From the NCBI GenBank assembly GCA_902826615.1, contig CADEFN010000002.1:248001-312000 (forward strand): a stretch of DNA of 64,000 nucleotides, in the 5' to 3' direction. A program made the translations under genes and the position numbers. Positions 8,945 to 18,190 of the stretch are shown here, in pieces. Every line of letters begins with the position of its first letter. Within the stretch, counting starts at the first letter, position 1. Under the pieces are notes generated by a model. The model was given only the letters and a program-made list of their open reading frames with translations. It was not told where the DNA came from and made no database searches. This DNA comes from an uncultured Gemmatimonadota bacterium. Lineage in GTDB: Bacteria; Gemmatimonadota; Gemmatimonadetes; Gemmatimonadales; Gemmatimonadaceae.

Positions 8945-9544
8945 GTGAATAACAAGGGCGCCACGATCTGGTTCACCGGTCTTCCATCCTCCGGCAAAAG
9001 CACGATTGCGCACGAGGTGTACCAGCGCCTCTACGACCGTGGCTGCGCCGTCGAACTGCTCGACGGCACCGAAGTGCGCGAAAGCCTCTCGCGTGGACTT
9101 GGTTTCTCCCGGGAAGATCGAGAGGAGAATGTGCGGCGCATCGGGTACGTGGCCAAACTGCTCTCGCGCAACGGCGTGTTGGCCATCTGTGCGGCCGTTT
9201 CGCCCTACCGCAGCACCCGCGACGAAGTTCGGAAAAACTCCTCCAACTTCGTCGAGGTCTATGTCGAGTGTCCGCTCGATCTCGCCGAGAAGCGTGATAC
9301 CGACGGCAACTATGCCAAGGCCCGCCGAGGAGAGATCGCCGAATACACGGGCATCAACTCACCGTATGAACCACCGCTGGCGCCTGAAGTCCACATCAAT
9401 TCGTCGAGCGAATCGGTGGACCAGGGGGCCTGGAAGGTGCTCAAGACTCTGGAGCTCATCGGCGTCCTGCCAGAAAACCCGGCCGCTGAACAGGGGCTGG
9501 AAGCTGAGATACGCCAACGGCTTGCCGGACTCGGTTATGTTTAG
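8945..9544 (+). CDS. cysC: adenylylsulfate (APS) kinase, stand-alone
   Basis: 199 residues, the usual length for CysC. Walker A GLPSSGKST is at 12-20, AAVSPYRSTRDEVR carries the active-site Ser region, and EYTGINSPYEPP forms the APS pocket. It phosphorylates APS to PAPS. The GTG start follows 51 nt after the transporter. It is the second APS kinase domain within 5 kb and differs clearly from the one fused to ATP sulfurylase (for example SPYR versus SPYK), so this is not a recent local duplication. Two kinases push flux towards PAPS rather than APS, which suits sulfation more than assimilation (inference). The next gene is a polysaccharide polymerase-like protein. Confidence 0.93.
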   Translation: MNNKGATIWFTGLPSSGKSTIAHEVYQRLYDRGCAVELLDGTEVRESLSRGLGFSREDREENVRRIGYVAKLLSRNGVLAICAAVSPYRSTRDEVRKNSSNFVEVYVECPLDLAEKRDTDGNYAKARRGEIAEYTGINSPYEPPLAPEVHINSSSESVDQGAWKVLKTLELIGVLPENPAAEQGLEAEIRQRLAGLGYV

Positions 9545-9641
9545 CGGCGCATTCCTTGCTCGGTGGAATGTGGAGATGGTTGCCGTGAATCGGCCTCATC
9601 AGTCCCCAGCTCAGTAGCTGGCGATCGGCACCCCGGAATCC

Positions 9642-11039
9642 ATGCGTACTTCGGCAACAGCAGCGAGAAATTGGCAGGGCGGGGCCCGAGCAGCGGGCGC
9701 TTCTTCGGTCACTCCGACCGAGAAGTCCGACTTCTCGCGCCTGTCGGTTGCCGTTGCTTGCGGCATCATCGCGACAGTATCAAACCGCGTTCACGAATTG
9801 GTTCCCGGAATGGCGTTTCTCCACCCCGCCATTCTCTTTTCGAGCGTGGCCGCCATCGCGGTCTTCCCTCAGGCGGGGCCGGCTCGCCTGCAGTTGATGT
9901 GGCAGAACAAGCACTTCCGCTCGCTGCTGCACTATTTCCTCTGGGCAGCAGCCATGGTGCCGTTTGCGCTCTGGCGAGGAGGAGCCTTTGACACCGTTAC
10001 AGGCATTTTCCTCCCGACCTTTGTGCTTTTCGGCTGCGTGCTGCTGGCCGACAGAACGGAGGCCAACCTGCGTGCAATGCAGCGGGCCTTTGTCGTCTCG
10101 GCGTTGATCCATCTGGTTGGGCTGAAAGCCATGGGTGATGGATTCATGGGACGGCTGGGCGGCACCAGTCTCGATCCCAACGACCTGGCCGCGCTCGCCA
10201 ACATTGCAGCGATGCTGGCGTTCGGCTTGGCGCTCACGAGCAAGACGACGCTCCAGAAGGTCGGCTGGCTCGTAGCCACCGGCGTACTCGTCGCCGGCGT
10301 CATGTGGACGGGCTCGCGAGGGGGCGCTTTGGCCTTCGGCGTAGGGGTGACGACGCTCATTCTGCTTCAGCCAGGCAAACGACGCGGCACCATCATCCTC
10401 GCCACGGCTGTTGCCATCCCCCTGGTGTGGGCCATCGCCCCTCAGAGCTATCGCGACCGTATCACGGGGATTGGCTCGCTGGAGAGCGACTACAACAACA
10501 CCGATTTCTGGGGACGCAAAGCGATCTGGCGGCGCGCCCGGATTTACATCTCGCGCAACCCGATTTCGGGTGTTGGTGTGCGTGGCTTCGAAACCGCCGA
10601 CGGCATGTACATGAAAGAGATCGGCATGACCGGTAAGTGGTCTGCCCCTCACAACGCGTATGTGCAGTCCACGACCGAGCTGGGAGTTCCAGGCGGCGCG
10701 CTCTTCCTTCTCATTTTGCTCACGGCGGGGCGCACCGCGCTTCGGCTCGCGCGGGTCAAACGTGGCACGACTGGTCTCACCGACCAGCGGCCCGAGTTCA
10801 TCGCCGCCATGACCTCCTTCGCTGGCGGCGCGTACTTCCTTTCGCACGCGTATTTCGTCCCGGCGTTCGCCGTAGTTGCCATGATCGGGTTCGCGGACGG
10901 AGTCGCCAATCGCAGCACCGGGACTGAAGGCCCAACGCCGGGCAGAATGCCGCAGCGCCCCGCCTCAGGTCCAGCCTGGGGCACGCCCGGATGGCGCTCA
11001 CGCCGGTACGCAGCCGCCTTCGAACGCCGCCCGACCTGA
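9642..11039 (+). CDS. O-antigen ligase/polymerase family membrane protein (Wzy/WaaL-like)
   Basis: 465 residues with about ten membrane segments. The large periplasmic loop contains GVGVRGFETADG and SAPHNAYVQSTTELG; the latter is the classic H-N-x-Y-hydrophobic motif of Wzy_C polymerases and ligases. An earlier GSRGG turn is also typical. The N-terminal 40 residues are polar. Known: these proteins join undecaprenyl-linked repeat units or transfer them to an acceptor. Polymerase versus ligase cannot be told from sequence. With no lipid A-core genes nearby, repeat-unit polymerisation of a surface polysaccharide is the better guess. Genes for glycosyltransferases follow immediately. Confidence 0.85.
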   Translation: MRTSATAARNWQGGARAAGASSVTPTEKSDFSRLSVAVACGIIATVSNRVHELVPGMAFLHPAILFSSVAAIAVFPQAGPARLQLMWQNKHFRSLLHYFLWAAAMVPFALWRGGAFDTVTGIFLPTFVLFGCVLLADRTEANLRAMQRAFVVSALIHLVGLKAMGDGFMGRLGGTSLDPNDLAALANIAAMLAFGLALTSKTTLQKVGWLVATGVLVAGVMWTGSRGGALAFGVGVTTLILLQPGKRRGTIILATAVAIPLVWAIAPQSYRDRITGIGSLESDYNNTDFWGRKAIWRRARIYISRNPISGVGVRGFETADGMYMKEIGMTGKWSAPHNAYVQSTTELGVPGGALFLLILLTAGRTALRLARVKRGTTGLTDQRPEFIAAMTSFAGGAYFLSHAYFVPAFAVVAMIGFADGVANRSTGTEGPTPGRMPQRPASGPAWGTPGWRSRRYAAAFERRPT

Positions 11040-11046
11040 TCATCTC

Positions 11047-12159
11047 GTGATGGAACCACTACGCGTCACGGCACTGATGGATACTCACATCGTGTCGGGG
11101 CCGGGTCGGCAACTGGCCGCCATCTGGCGCCCCCTCGCCGAGCGCAACGTCGACCTCCAGGTGATCACCTTTCAGCGTGCCGGACAATCCCCCGGCGCGT
11201 ATGCGCGCTTTCTGGAAGACCAGGGTATTCGCTCGGCCGTGGTGCATGAGCGCAGCCGTCTCGACCTGCGCGTCCCGACACTGGTCGCTACCCTGGCGCG
11301 GGAACACGGCGCGCACCTCATCCAGTCCCACTCCTACAAGCCGGCAGCTGTCGCCGCGCTGGCACACCGCCAGCTGGGCGTGCCCTGGATCGGGTTCTTT
11401 CACGGCATCACGCTCGAAGACCGCAAGGTGCAGCTCTACAACTGGATCGACACCCGGTTGCTGCAGCTGGCCGACGCCGCGGTGGTGGTGTCGGAAAGTC
11501 AGCGGGGCCACATCCGCAACACTCGCGGCGGTGTGCGGGTGGTCCCCAACGCGGTCCTTCCCTCTGCCGCGGTCGCGCCCGTCGAGGGCCCAGCATCGCT
11601 GCCGCCGGGTCCACGTGTGGGGGTCATTGGTCGGCTGTCATGGGAAAAGGGCGTCGATGTGTTCCTGGACGCGTTCGAGCAACTCGCGGCCCAGGGCGTG
11701 GGAGCCCACGCCGTCATTGTGGGTGATGGACCCGAGCGTGCGGCACTCGCTGCACGAGCCGCGGCGCCAGGGCTTGCCGGACGTGTCACCTTCACCGGGC
11801 ATCGTGCCGAAGTGCGGGATCTCTATCCGCAGTTTGATGTCGTGGTGCTGCCCAGTCGTTCCGAAGGCATGCCTAACGTGTTGCTCGAGGCCCTGGCCGC
11901 CGATCGGCCGGTGGTGGCAACGGCCGTTGGCGGTGTCCCCGAAATCCTGACGGATGCTCGTGCTGGTGCCATGGTCCCATCGTCGGATCCGACAGCACTC
12001 GCTGCGGCGATTGGGGATGCGCTCCGCGGCAAGTACTCTGGACCCGAGGCGACAGCGGGACGCAAAGCCACGAGCGAACGCTTTTCTCTCGCCCATCGCG
12101 CCGACGCACTCCGCACGCTGTACGACGAGGTCCTCACCCGCGCCCGCACGGCCCGATGA
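11047..12159 (+). CDS. GT4 family glycosyltransferase
   Basis: 370 residues, a GT-B enzyme retaining the sugar configuration. The C-terminal nucleotide-sugar domain shows GVIGRLSWEKGVDVFLDA and the E-x7-E motif inside SRSEGMPNVLLEALAADRP. The N-terminal acceptor domain starts with a PGRQLAA loop. GTG at 11047 and ATG at 11050 are alternative starts. It overlaps the next gene by 4 nt (ATGA) and opens a run of four overlapping genes, so it is part of the repeat-unit assembly operon. Donor and acceptor sugars are unknown. Confidence 0.88.
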   Translation: MMEPLRVTALMDTHIVSGPGRQLAAIWRPLAERNVDLQVITFQRAGQSPGAYARFLEDQGIRSAVVHERSRLDLRVPTLVATLAREHGAHLIQSHSYKPAAVAALAHRQLGVPWIGFFHGITLEDRKVQLYNWIDTRLLQLADAAVVVSESQRGHIRNTRGGVRVVPNAVLPSAAVAPVEGPASLPPGPRVGVIGRLSWEKGVDVFLDAFEQLAAQGVGAHAVIVGDGPERAALAARAAAPGLAGRVTFTGHRAEVRDLYPQFDVVVLPSRSEGMPNVLLEALAADRPVVATAVGGVPEILTDARAGAMVPSSDPTALAAAIGDALRGKYSGPEATAGRKATSERFSLAHRADALRTLYDEVLTRARTAR

Positions 12160-13283
12160 GGAAGGATAGACCACTGCGGATCGAGATGGTGACGCCCACA
12201 CTCGAGATGGGCGGAATGGAACGCCTGATTGTCTCGATGGCGCAGGCGTATCGGGCCCGTGGCCTCGATGTGCAGGTCACGGCCCTGGAATCTGCTGGCA
12301 CCCTCGGAGATGAAGCCCGCCGGCTTGGCATTCCCGTCACGGTGATCCCCACCCCCGGTCTCAAGACCAATCTCTCGGCGCCAGCACTGGCCGCTCACTT
12401 CAGGCGCCGGCAACTCGACGTGGTGCATGCGCACTCTGGGGTTTGGCTCAAGGCGGCACGGGCCGCGCGCGCGGCGGGTGTGCCGGGGGTGGTGCATACC
12501 TTCCACGGCATTGTGCAGAACGAGCCCTGGTACAACGATGTGTTGCGCCGAGTGGCAGCCTGGTCCACCGATCGTGTGGTGGCGGTGTCGGAGTCGCTGG
12601 CGGAACGGCTCGTACAGCGCTGCGGAATCAGCCGCGCCTGTGTGGAGGTCGTGATCAATGGCGTGGATACGACGCGGTTCAGCCCCGGGGAGCGCGACGC
12701 GGCCAGGGCCTCGTTAGGTGTCGAGGCGGGGGCGTTTGTGGTGGGACATGTCGCCCGCCTCGACCCCATCAAGAATCAGGCGATGTTGCTGCGGGCCTTC
12801 GCCGAATTCCACGCCGGTGCCCCGGAATCGGTGCTGGTGCTGATCGGCAATGGGGTGATGCGTGCCTCACTCGAGGCCCTGGCGGCGCAGCTCAACGTTC
12901 AGCACTCGATCCGATTTGCCGGCGAGGTGACCGACGCTGCCCCGCTCTACCGCGCCTTTGACGTTTTTGCCCTGTCGTCCGTCCTTGAAGGGACGTCCAT
13001 GAGCATCCTGGAAGCGATGGCCACCGGTATTCCGGTCGTCGCGACGGCGGTGGGAGGAACACCAGCCCTCACGCATCAGGGTCAGCTGGCGCGTCTGGTA
13101 CCCCATGACGACGCGCCCGCGATGGCTCGTGCTTTCCGCGAGCTCCGGGACGATGCCACGGGACGGGCCTCCCTCGCGGAGGCCTCACTCGATGTCGTCC
13201 GATCCACGTACTCCGAACAGGCCATGCTCGACCGGTACCTCGAGATCTACGAGGCTGTGTCTCACTCGGGAGCGCCGCGCTGA
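12156..13283 (+). CDS. GT4 family glycosyltransferase
   Basis: 375 residues with a complete GT-B layout. MVTPTLEMGGMERLI is the N-terminal glycine loop, followed by VVHTFHGIV, VARLDPIKNQ and the E-x7-E motif in LEGTSMSILEAMATG. The start overlaps the upstream glycosyltransferase by 4 nt, and the stop shares one base with the ATG of the amidotransferase gene (TGATG). It probably adds one residue of the polysaccharide repeat unit at the cytoplasmic face. Specificity cannot be inferred. Confidence 0.88.
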   Translation: MRKDRPLRIEMVTPTLEMGGMERLIVSMAQAYRARGLDVQVTALESAGTLGDEARRLGIPVTVIPTPGLKTNLSAPALAAHFRRRQLDVVHAHSGVWLKAARAARAAGVPGVVHTFHGIVQNEPWYNDVLRRVAAWSTDRVVAVSESLAERLVQRCGISRACVEVVINGVDTTRFSPGERDAARASLGVEAGAFVVGHVARLDPIKNQAMLLRAFAEFHAGAPESVLVLIGNGVMRASLEALAAQLNVQHSIRFAGEVTDAAPLYRAFDVFALSSVLEGTSMSILEAMATGIPVVATAVGGTPALTHQGQLARLVPHDDAPAMARAFRELRDDATGRASLAEASLDVVRSTYSEQAMLDRYLEIYEAVSHSGAPR

Positions 13284-15157
13284 TGTGCGGCATTTCCGGG
13301 GCGATCAGCCTTGCGTCATCCACCGGTCCATCGGTGGATGCTGTCGCACATCTCACCGATCGGCTCGCGCATCGTGGCCCCGACGGCACCGGCACCTGGC
13401 GCGCTCCCTCGGGGCGCGCGGTGCTTGGCCACCGACGACTCTCGGTGATCGATCTCGCGCTCGGTCAGCAGCCGATGGTCTCGGAGGATGGATCATGCGG
13501 GCTGGTGTTCAATGGCGAGATCTACAACTACCTGGAGCTGCGCAAGGAGCTCGAGGCAGCAGGTGAACGCTTTCGTACGGCGTCGGACACCGAAGTGCTC
13601 CTCCGGCTCCTGCTGCGCGAGGGCGAGGCCTGCCTCGATCGCCTGCTCGGCATGTTCGTCTTCTGCTTCTGGGACGACCGGACGGGACGTGCCCTGCTCG
13701 CGCGCGACCGGATGGGGAAGAAGCCGCTCTTCCATGTGCAGCACGGCGGCATTCTCTGGTTTGCCTCGTCACTCTCCGCGCTGAAGGACTCGGTGCCGGG
13801 AGCGTGGCCGGTGAACCCGCAGGCCGTCGACGACTACCTCACCCTCGGCTACATCCCCGCACCTTCCACGATCTACCAGAGTGCGGGCAAGCTGGAGGCC
13901 GGCACCATCACGACCGTGTCGGGTGGTGCCATGCAGGTGCGCCGTTTCTGGGATCCGCGGCCGGGGCCGATGTTTGGCGGCACGTATGCCGAGGCCTGTG
14001 ATGCACTCGAGGCGCTGGCCAAGGACGCCGTGCGGCTCCGGTTGCGCTCCGACGTGCCGTTAGGCGTCTTTCTCAGTGGTGGCATCGACTCGTCGCTGGT
14101 GACCGCCCTGGCCGCGAAGGAAAGTGCCCAGCCAATTCGCACCTTTTCCATTCAGTTCGATCATGCGGCCTTTGACGAATCGGCCCACGCGGCCGCCGTC
14201 GCGGCGCATACCGGCACGATCCACGAGACGTTCACGGTGCACGCCGAGGTGCTCGAGCTGATTCCTTCGCTGGCGTGGCACTATGGCGAACCCTTTGCGG
14301 ATTCGTCAGCCATTCCCACCTGGATTCTTTCGCAGCACACCCGGCAGCGTGTGACCGTCGCGCTGGGTGGCGATGGGGGCGACGAGGCGTTCCTTGGCTA
14401 CAAGTGGTATGCGACCGCCGCCTCGCTGGAACGTCTGGCGCGCTGGTGTCCGCCGGCTCTGGCGGCCGCGCTGGGTTCGGCGCTGACGCCTGTCGCGGCG
14501 CTGCCGGGTGCCGGACGACTCGCGCGAGCCCTGACCATGCTCGGCACCGCACCGGCCGGCCGGCGTTTTGCGGCCCAACGTTCGTTCATCAACGCCCACG
14601 AATCGCGCACACTGCTCGGACCCGCCCTGCAGCAGGTCCGCCGCAACAGGACGCAGAGCACCGAGGGCATGCTCACCGAACTCTACGAGCATGTGCAGGG
14701 CACTCCTACCCAGCGGATGCGGTATGTCGACTTGCGCACCTACCTGGCCGACTGCCTCCTCCCCAAGGTGGACGTGGCGTCGATGGCGCATGGGCTCGAA
14801 GCCCGGGCACCACTCCTTGATCATCGCGTCGTGAACTTCGGGCTGTCGCTGCCTGACGAGTACCTGGTGGATGCCGGCGGTGGCAAGCGCATTCTGCGTG
14901 ACGTGCTCGCCCGGCATGTGCCCCGCCAGCACTTCGAGCGCCCCAAGCAGGGATTCTCGCTGCCGCTCGCGCCCTGGTTCCGCACCACGTTGCGCCCGCG
15001 GGCGCAGGCCATGCTCGACGACGGCCCGCTGATGGACGGGGGATGGATCAATCCCGCCGGCCTGCGCGCCATCATCGATGAGCACGTGCGCGGCGGGCGA
15101 GACCACAGTCAGCGACTGTACTCACTGCTCATGCTCGACGCCTGGCTGCGCGCATGA
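13283..15157 (+). CDS. asnB: asparagine synthase (glutamine-hydrolysing) family amidotransferase
   Basis: 624 residues. Cys2 of MCGISGA is the class II glutaminase nucleophile. The N-terminal glutamine amidotransferase domain (about 1-190) includes HRGPDGTG and NGEIYNY. The synthetase domain follows, with its ATP-pyrophosphatase loop FLSGGIDSS near residue 265 and GGDGGDEAFLGY near 370. Length and motifs match the AsnB type found in exopolysaccharide clusters. Known: this family makes asparagine, but cluster-borne copies can amidate sugar acids or other carboxylates. Position between two glycosyltransferase genes, with overlaps at both ends, makes polysaccharide amidation plausible (inference). 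Ordinary asparagine synthesis remains possible. Confidence 0.9.
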   Translation: MCGISGAISLASSTGPSVDAVAHLTDRLAHRGPDGTGTWRAPSGRAVLGHRRLSVIDLALGQQPMVSEDGSCGLVFNGEIYNYLELRKELEAAGERFRTASDTEVLLRLLLREGEACLDRLLGMFVFCFWDDRTGRALLARDRMGKKPLFHVQHGGILWFASSLSALKDSVPGAWPVNPQAVDDYLTLGYIPAPSTIYQSAGKLEAGTITTVSGGAMQVRRFWDPRPGPMFGGTYAEACDALEALAKDAVRLRLRSDVPLGVFLSGGIDSSLVTALAAKESAQPIRTFSIQFDHAAFDESAHAAAVAAHTGTIHETFTVHAEVLELIPSLAWHYGEPFADSSAIPTWILSQHTRQRVTVALGGDGGDEAFLGYKWYATAASLERLARWCPPALAAALGSALTPVAALPGAGRLARALTMLGTAPAGRRFAAQRSFINAHESRTLLGPALQQVRRNRTQSTEGMLTELYEHVQGTPTQRMRYVDLRTYLADCLLPKVDVASMAHGLEARAPLLDHRVVNFGLSLPDEYLVDAGGGKRILRDVLARHVPRQHFERPKQGFSLPLAPWFRTTLRPRAQAMLDDGPLMDGGWINPAGLRAIIDEHVRGGRDHSQRLYSLLMLDAWLRA

Positions 15158-16380
15158 AGGTGCTCTGGTTGTCGCACTTCGTTCCGCACCCCCCAACGGG
15201 TCATGGGGCGCTGCAGCGCAGTCACAACCTCCTGGTGGAGGCGTGCCGCACGCACGAGGTACATCTCGTTTCGCTCGAAGCCCCCGGCGCCCATGCCTCC
15301 CGCGAAGCGCTCGAGGAATCCCGCACGATACTGCGTCAGCACGCGGCGTCGGTGAGGACCTTCCCGTTTCCGGCGAGCCGCTGGCGTCGTGGCCTGGCCG
15401 CGGGACTGGGATTCACGATGGCGCCATCGTATTGGGACCGCCTGTTCATGGTACCTGCGATGAGCGAACATGTCGCTGGTCTCGCACGGACAGGCTTTGA
15501 CCTGGTGCACGCCGACGTTGTGTTTCTCACCCACTATCTCGCCGCGCTGCGCGGGGTACCGCTGGCCCTTAATCACCACAACATCGAGAGCGATCTCCTC
15601 CGCCGGCGTGCGGCCGCAGGCAGCGGAGCGGCGCGGCTGTTCTTCACGCGTCAGGCGCGCTGGGTTGAGCAGGCGGAGCGAGCGTGGGCGCCGCGGGCCG
15701 GTGTGAACCTCGTGGTCTCCGATCTCGACGGCGAGCGACTGCAAGCCCTGGCCGGACCGGTACCGGTGGTCACGGTGCCTAACGGGGTGGACCTCGATTT
15801 CTTCGAACCGGCGGCCGGGGTGGCGCCCCAACCACACCACATGGTGTTTGCAGGTGGGATGGACTGGTTCCCGAATCGCGAGGCCATGCGGTATCTCGCC
15901 CGTGAGCTGTGGCCGGCACTCGCAGAGCATGACGGTCGGCGTCGCATGACGGTGGTGGGTCGCCAGCCTCCCGAAGAGCTGGTGCAGGCGGGCTCAGCCG
16001 ATCCACGGCTGCGCGTTACGGGATTCGTGGACGATGTGCGCCCCTACATCACCGAAGCGCCCATCTATCTCTGCCCGATCACCATCGGGGGCGGCACACG
16101 CCTCAAGATTCTCGATGCGCTGTCGATGCAACGGGCGCTGGTGTCCACCGACCTTGGTGTCGAGGGTCTTGGACTCGAGGATGGCGTGCACTATCTCCGC
16201 GCCAACACGACTGCGGAGTTCCTCGCGCAGGTCACCCGTCTGGAAGGGGACGCGTCACTCGTGGCGCGGCTTGGCGCGGCGGGGCGGGCCTTCGTCGAAG
16301 CGCGATATTCGTGGCGCGGCATCGGCCAGTCGCTGAGCGCAGGATGGCGCGCCGCCACCGCGCACCGCGTCACGACGTGA
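15154..16380 (+). CDS. GT4 family glycosyltransferase (similar to PEP-CTERM/EpsH-locus sugar transferases)
   Basis: 408 residues. The N-terminal SHFVPHPPTGHGALQRSHNL loop and the C-terminal LCPITIGGGTRLKILDALS segment, in place of a canonical E-x7-E motif, resemble the sugar-transferase subfamily common in exopolysaccharide/exosortase loci. No exosortase is in this window. The ATG overlaps the amidotransferase stop by 4 nt. The gene closes the overlapping plus-strand run begun at 11047, and 140 nt of non-coding DNA follow. Substrate unknown. Confidence 0.85.
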   Translation: MKVLWLSHFVPHPPTGHGALQRSHNLLVEACRTHEVHLVSLEAPGAHASREALEESRTILRQHAASVRTFPFPASRWRRGLAAGLGFTMAPSYWDRLFMVPAMSEHVAGLARTGFDLVHADVVFLTHYLAALRGVPLALNHHNIESDLLRRRAAAGSGAARLFFTRQARWVEQAERAWAPRAGVNLVVSDLDGERLQALAGPVPVVTVPNGVDLDFFEPAAGVAPQPHHMVFAGGMDWFPNREAMRYLARELWPALAEHDGRRRMTVVGRQPPEELVQAGSADPRLRVTGFVDDVRPYITEAPIYLCPITIGGGTRLKILDALSMQRALVSTDLGVEGLGLEDGVHYLRANTTAEFLAQVTRLEGDASLVARLGAAGRAFVEARYSWRGIGQSLSAGWRAATAHRVTT

Positions 16381-16519
16381 CCTGCGTCACGCAACAACTG
16401 TAACAAACGATCCGGAGCGAGTTGCCTCTCGTGCGACGCCACCGAAACAGGTAGTTTGGGTTCGGTTTGTCGGCCGGAGCTTTCCGGCGTGACATCACTC
16501 GAAGATCCCTCCTGCCGCC

Positions 16520-18190
16520 GTGCCGTCCAACACCGTCTCACCGCGTGGTGCTCTGCCGGCTTTCCCGCCGCACGCACGCACACGTGAGGAAACCGAGACG
16601 CTCCCCGGCGTGGGGGTAGCGGCGATTTCCGGCGCGGTGCTGCTGGTGCTCGTCGCCGGGATCATGCTCATCGGACCGTATCCGCTCACCAACGATGGCG
16701 GATCGCATGTCTACAACGCGATCGTCGCGCGCGATCTGCTGCAGCACCCTGCCGGCATCTTTTCCGGATTCGCCGAGCTTCGTCCGCTCACAGTACCAAA
16801 CTGGGGTGTACCTGTCCTGTTGTGGCCGCTGCTCGCCTTCGGGGCTGGCGCTGCCGCCAAGAGCATGGTCGTTCTCTCCCTGGTCCTCGGCGTGGCGTCT
16901 GTCGCCTGGTTCGCGAGGAGTGCAGGAGTAGACCGCGAGACCAGTGTCGCCCTCGGCCTCGTGCTTGGCAACACCTGGTTCCTCTGGGCCGGCTTCTGGG
17001 GGTTTTCGCTGTCCACCGCCCTCGCGTTCTTCTGCATCGGGTGGATCCTGCGTCATCGGCACAATCCCCGGCCGCGTGACGCTATGCTGGTGGCGCTGCT
17101 GCAAATCGCTGGTGTCGTACTTCATCCCGTCCCTTCCCTGTTTGTTGGTTTGACCTTCTGCGCCCTGTTTCTGGCCTCGCGGCGTGCGGGGGCGGCGCTT
17201 GAGAAGCCCCCGATCACCCTGAGCGGTGCGGCGGCTAGCGGCCCCATGCTGGTGGCTGCCTTTGCCGCTTCGCGCGTGACCGAGACGGGTGAGGCACCCG
17301 GTTTCTTGACGAGCGGGAAGGAGCTGCTGGAGAGTGTGGTCACCTTTCCCATGGACGCCTTCGAGACATTCCATTGGCCGCACGCCGACGGCAGGTTCGT
17401 GGCGGGAATCGGGGCGCTCGTCCTGGCGGTCGCCATGCACCGCCGCTGGCGACAGCGTTCCTGGGCCCTTGTACGCGAACCGCTCCTGGCGACGGCGGGT
17501 GTGCTACTGCTGGTGCGATTTCTGGCGGCTGATGCCCAACTGCGCGGTGCTTTCATCGATGCCAGGCTCGGCTACTTCGCCTGGGTCCTTCTCATGGTGT
17601 GGGCATTCATCGAAGCGCCGGCGCGTGTGTCGCGTACTGCCATCCTGCTCATGGTGGTGTCCAGCGGCCTCGGTGTTGCCATGCACCTTCGCGGAAGCGC
17701 CGCGATTGTGCCGCTGGTCTCCGACGTGGTGCGCGCAGCGCGCGACGCAGGGCTGGGTGAGGGCACGACGCTGGTACGGGTCCGCTTCGAACCAGGAACG
17801 AGCGAACGAGAATCCGCCGTGACGCGAGTACGTCTGCCGTATCTCCTGACGCATGCGGTGGACTGGGCGGCAGCAGAAACCAGGGCGCGGCATCTTACAA
17901 ACTACGAACTGCTGGGCACCAGCTTCGCCGTGCGCGCATCGGGTCTGCTCGACACCACGCGGGTGCTGCTCCGCTCTCTCGAAGAACCCGACTCGAGTGG
18001 TCACGCCGAGGTGTTGCCGGTGGTCATGCGAGAGCTCAGCCCCGAGGTGCTCGCGTTTGTTGGCACGCCGCCAGACGCGATCGTGGTAATGGTCGAGAAC
18101 GCCGGATACGAACGACAGGGACCGGTCGGGCCATTGCCTCCAGTGTCGTACTACCGGCGCCGCCCGATGACGGCAAGCCTCACCCCTTAG
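16520..18190 (+). CDS. large polytopic membrane protein of unknown function
   Basis: 556 residues with about ten predicted membrane segments. A hydrophilic N-terminal stretch of some 30 residues precedes the first segment, and a soluble C-terminal domain of about 140 residues follows the last. After the first membrane segment, GPYPLTNDGGSHVYNA places an Asp in the first extracytoplasmic loop, as in GT-C glycosyltransferases, but the similarity is too slight for a firm call. The GTG at 16520 is the farthest upstream start; no strong ribosome-binding site decides it. It ends in a 3 nt overlap with the convergent glycosyltransferase gene. Context suggests polysaccharide or lipid-linked sugar handling. 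Confidence 0.65.
   Translation: MPSNTVSPRGALPAFPPHARTREETETLPGVGVAAISGAVLLVLVAGIMLIGPYPLTNDGGSHVYNAIVARDLLQHPAGIFSGFAELRPLTVPNWGVPVLLWPLLAFGAGAAAKSMVVLSLVLGVASVAWFARSAGVDRETSVALGLVLGNTWFLWAGFWGFSLSTALAFFCIGWILRHRHNPRPRDAMLVALLQIAGVVLHPVPSLFVGLTFCALFLASRRAGAALEKPPITLSGAAASGPMLVAAFAASRVTETGEAPGFLTSGKELLESVVTFPMDAFETFHWPHADGRFVAGIGALVLAVAMHRRWRQRSWALVREPLLATAGVLLLVRFLAADAQLRGAFIDARLGYFAWVLLMVWAFIEAPARVSRTAILLMVVSSGLGVAMHLRGSAAIVPLVSDVVRAARDAGLGEGTTLVRVRFEPGTSERESAVTRVRLPYLLTHAVDWAAAETRARHLTNYELLGTSFAVRASGLLDTTRVLLRSLEEPDSSGHAEVLPVVMRELSPEVLAFVGTPPDAIVVMVENAGYERQGPVGPLPPVSYYRRRPMTASLTP

Noticed and set aside
9780-10847. 355-codon minus-strand frame
   Set aside because: Opposite the O-antigen polymerase-like gene, which has clear membrane segments and a family motif.
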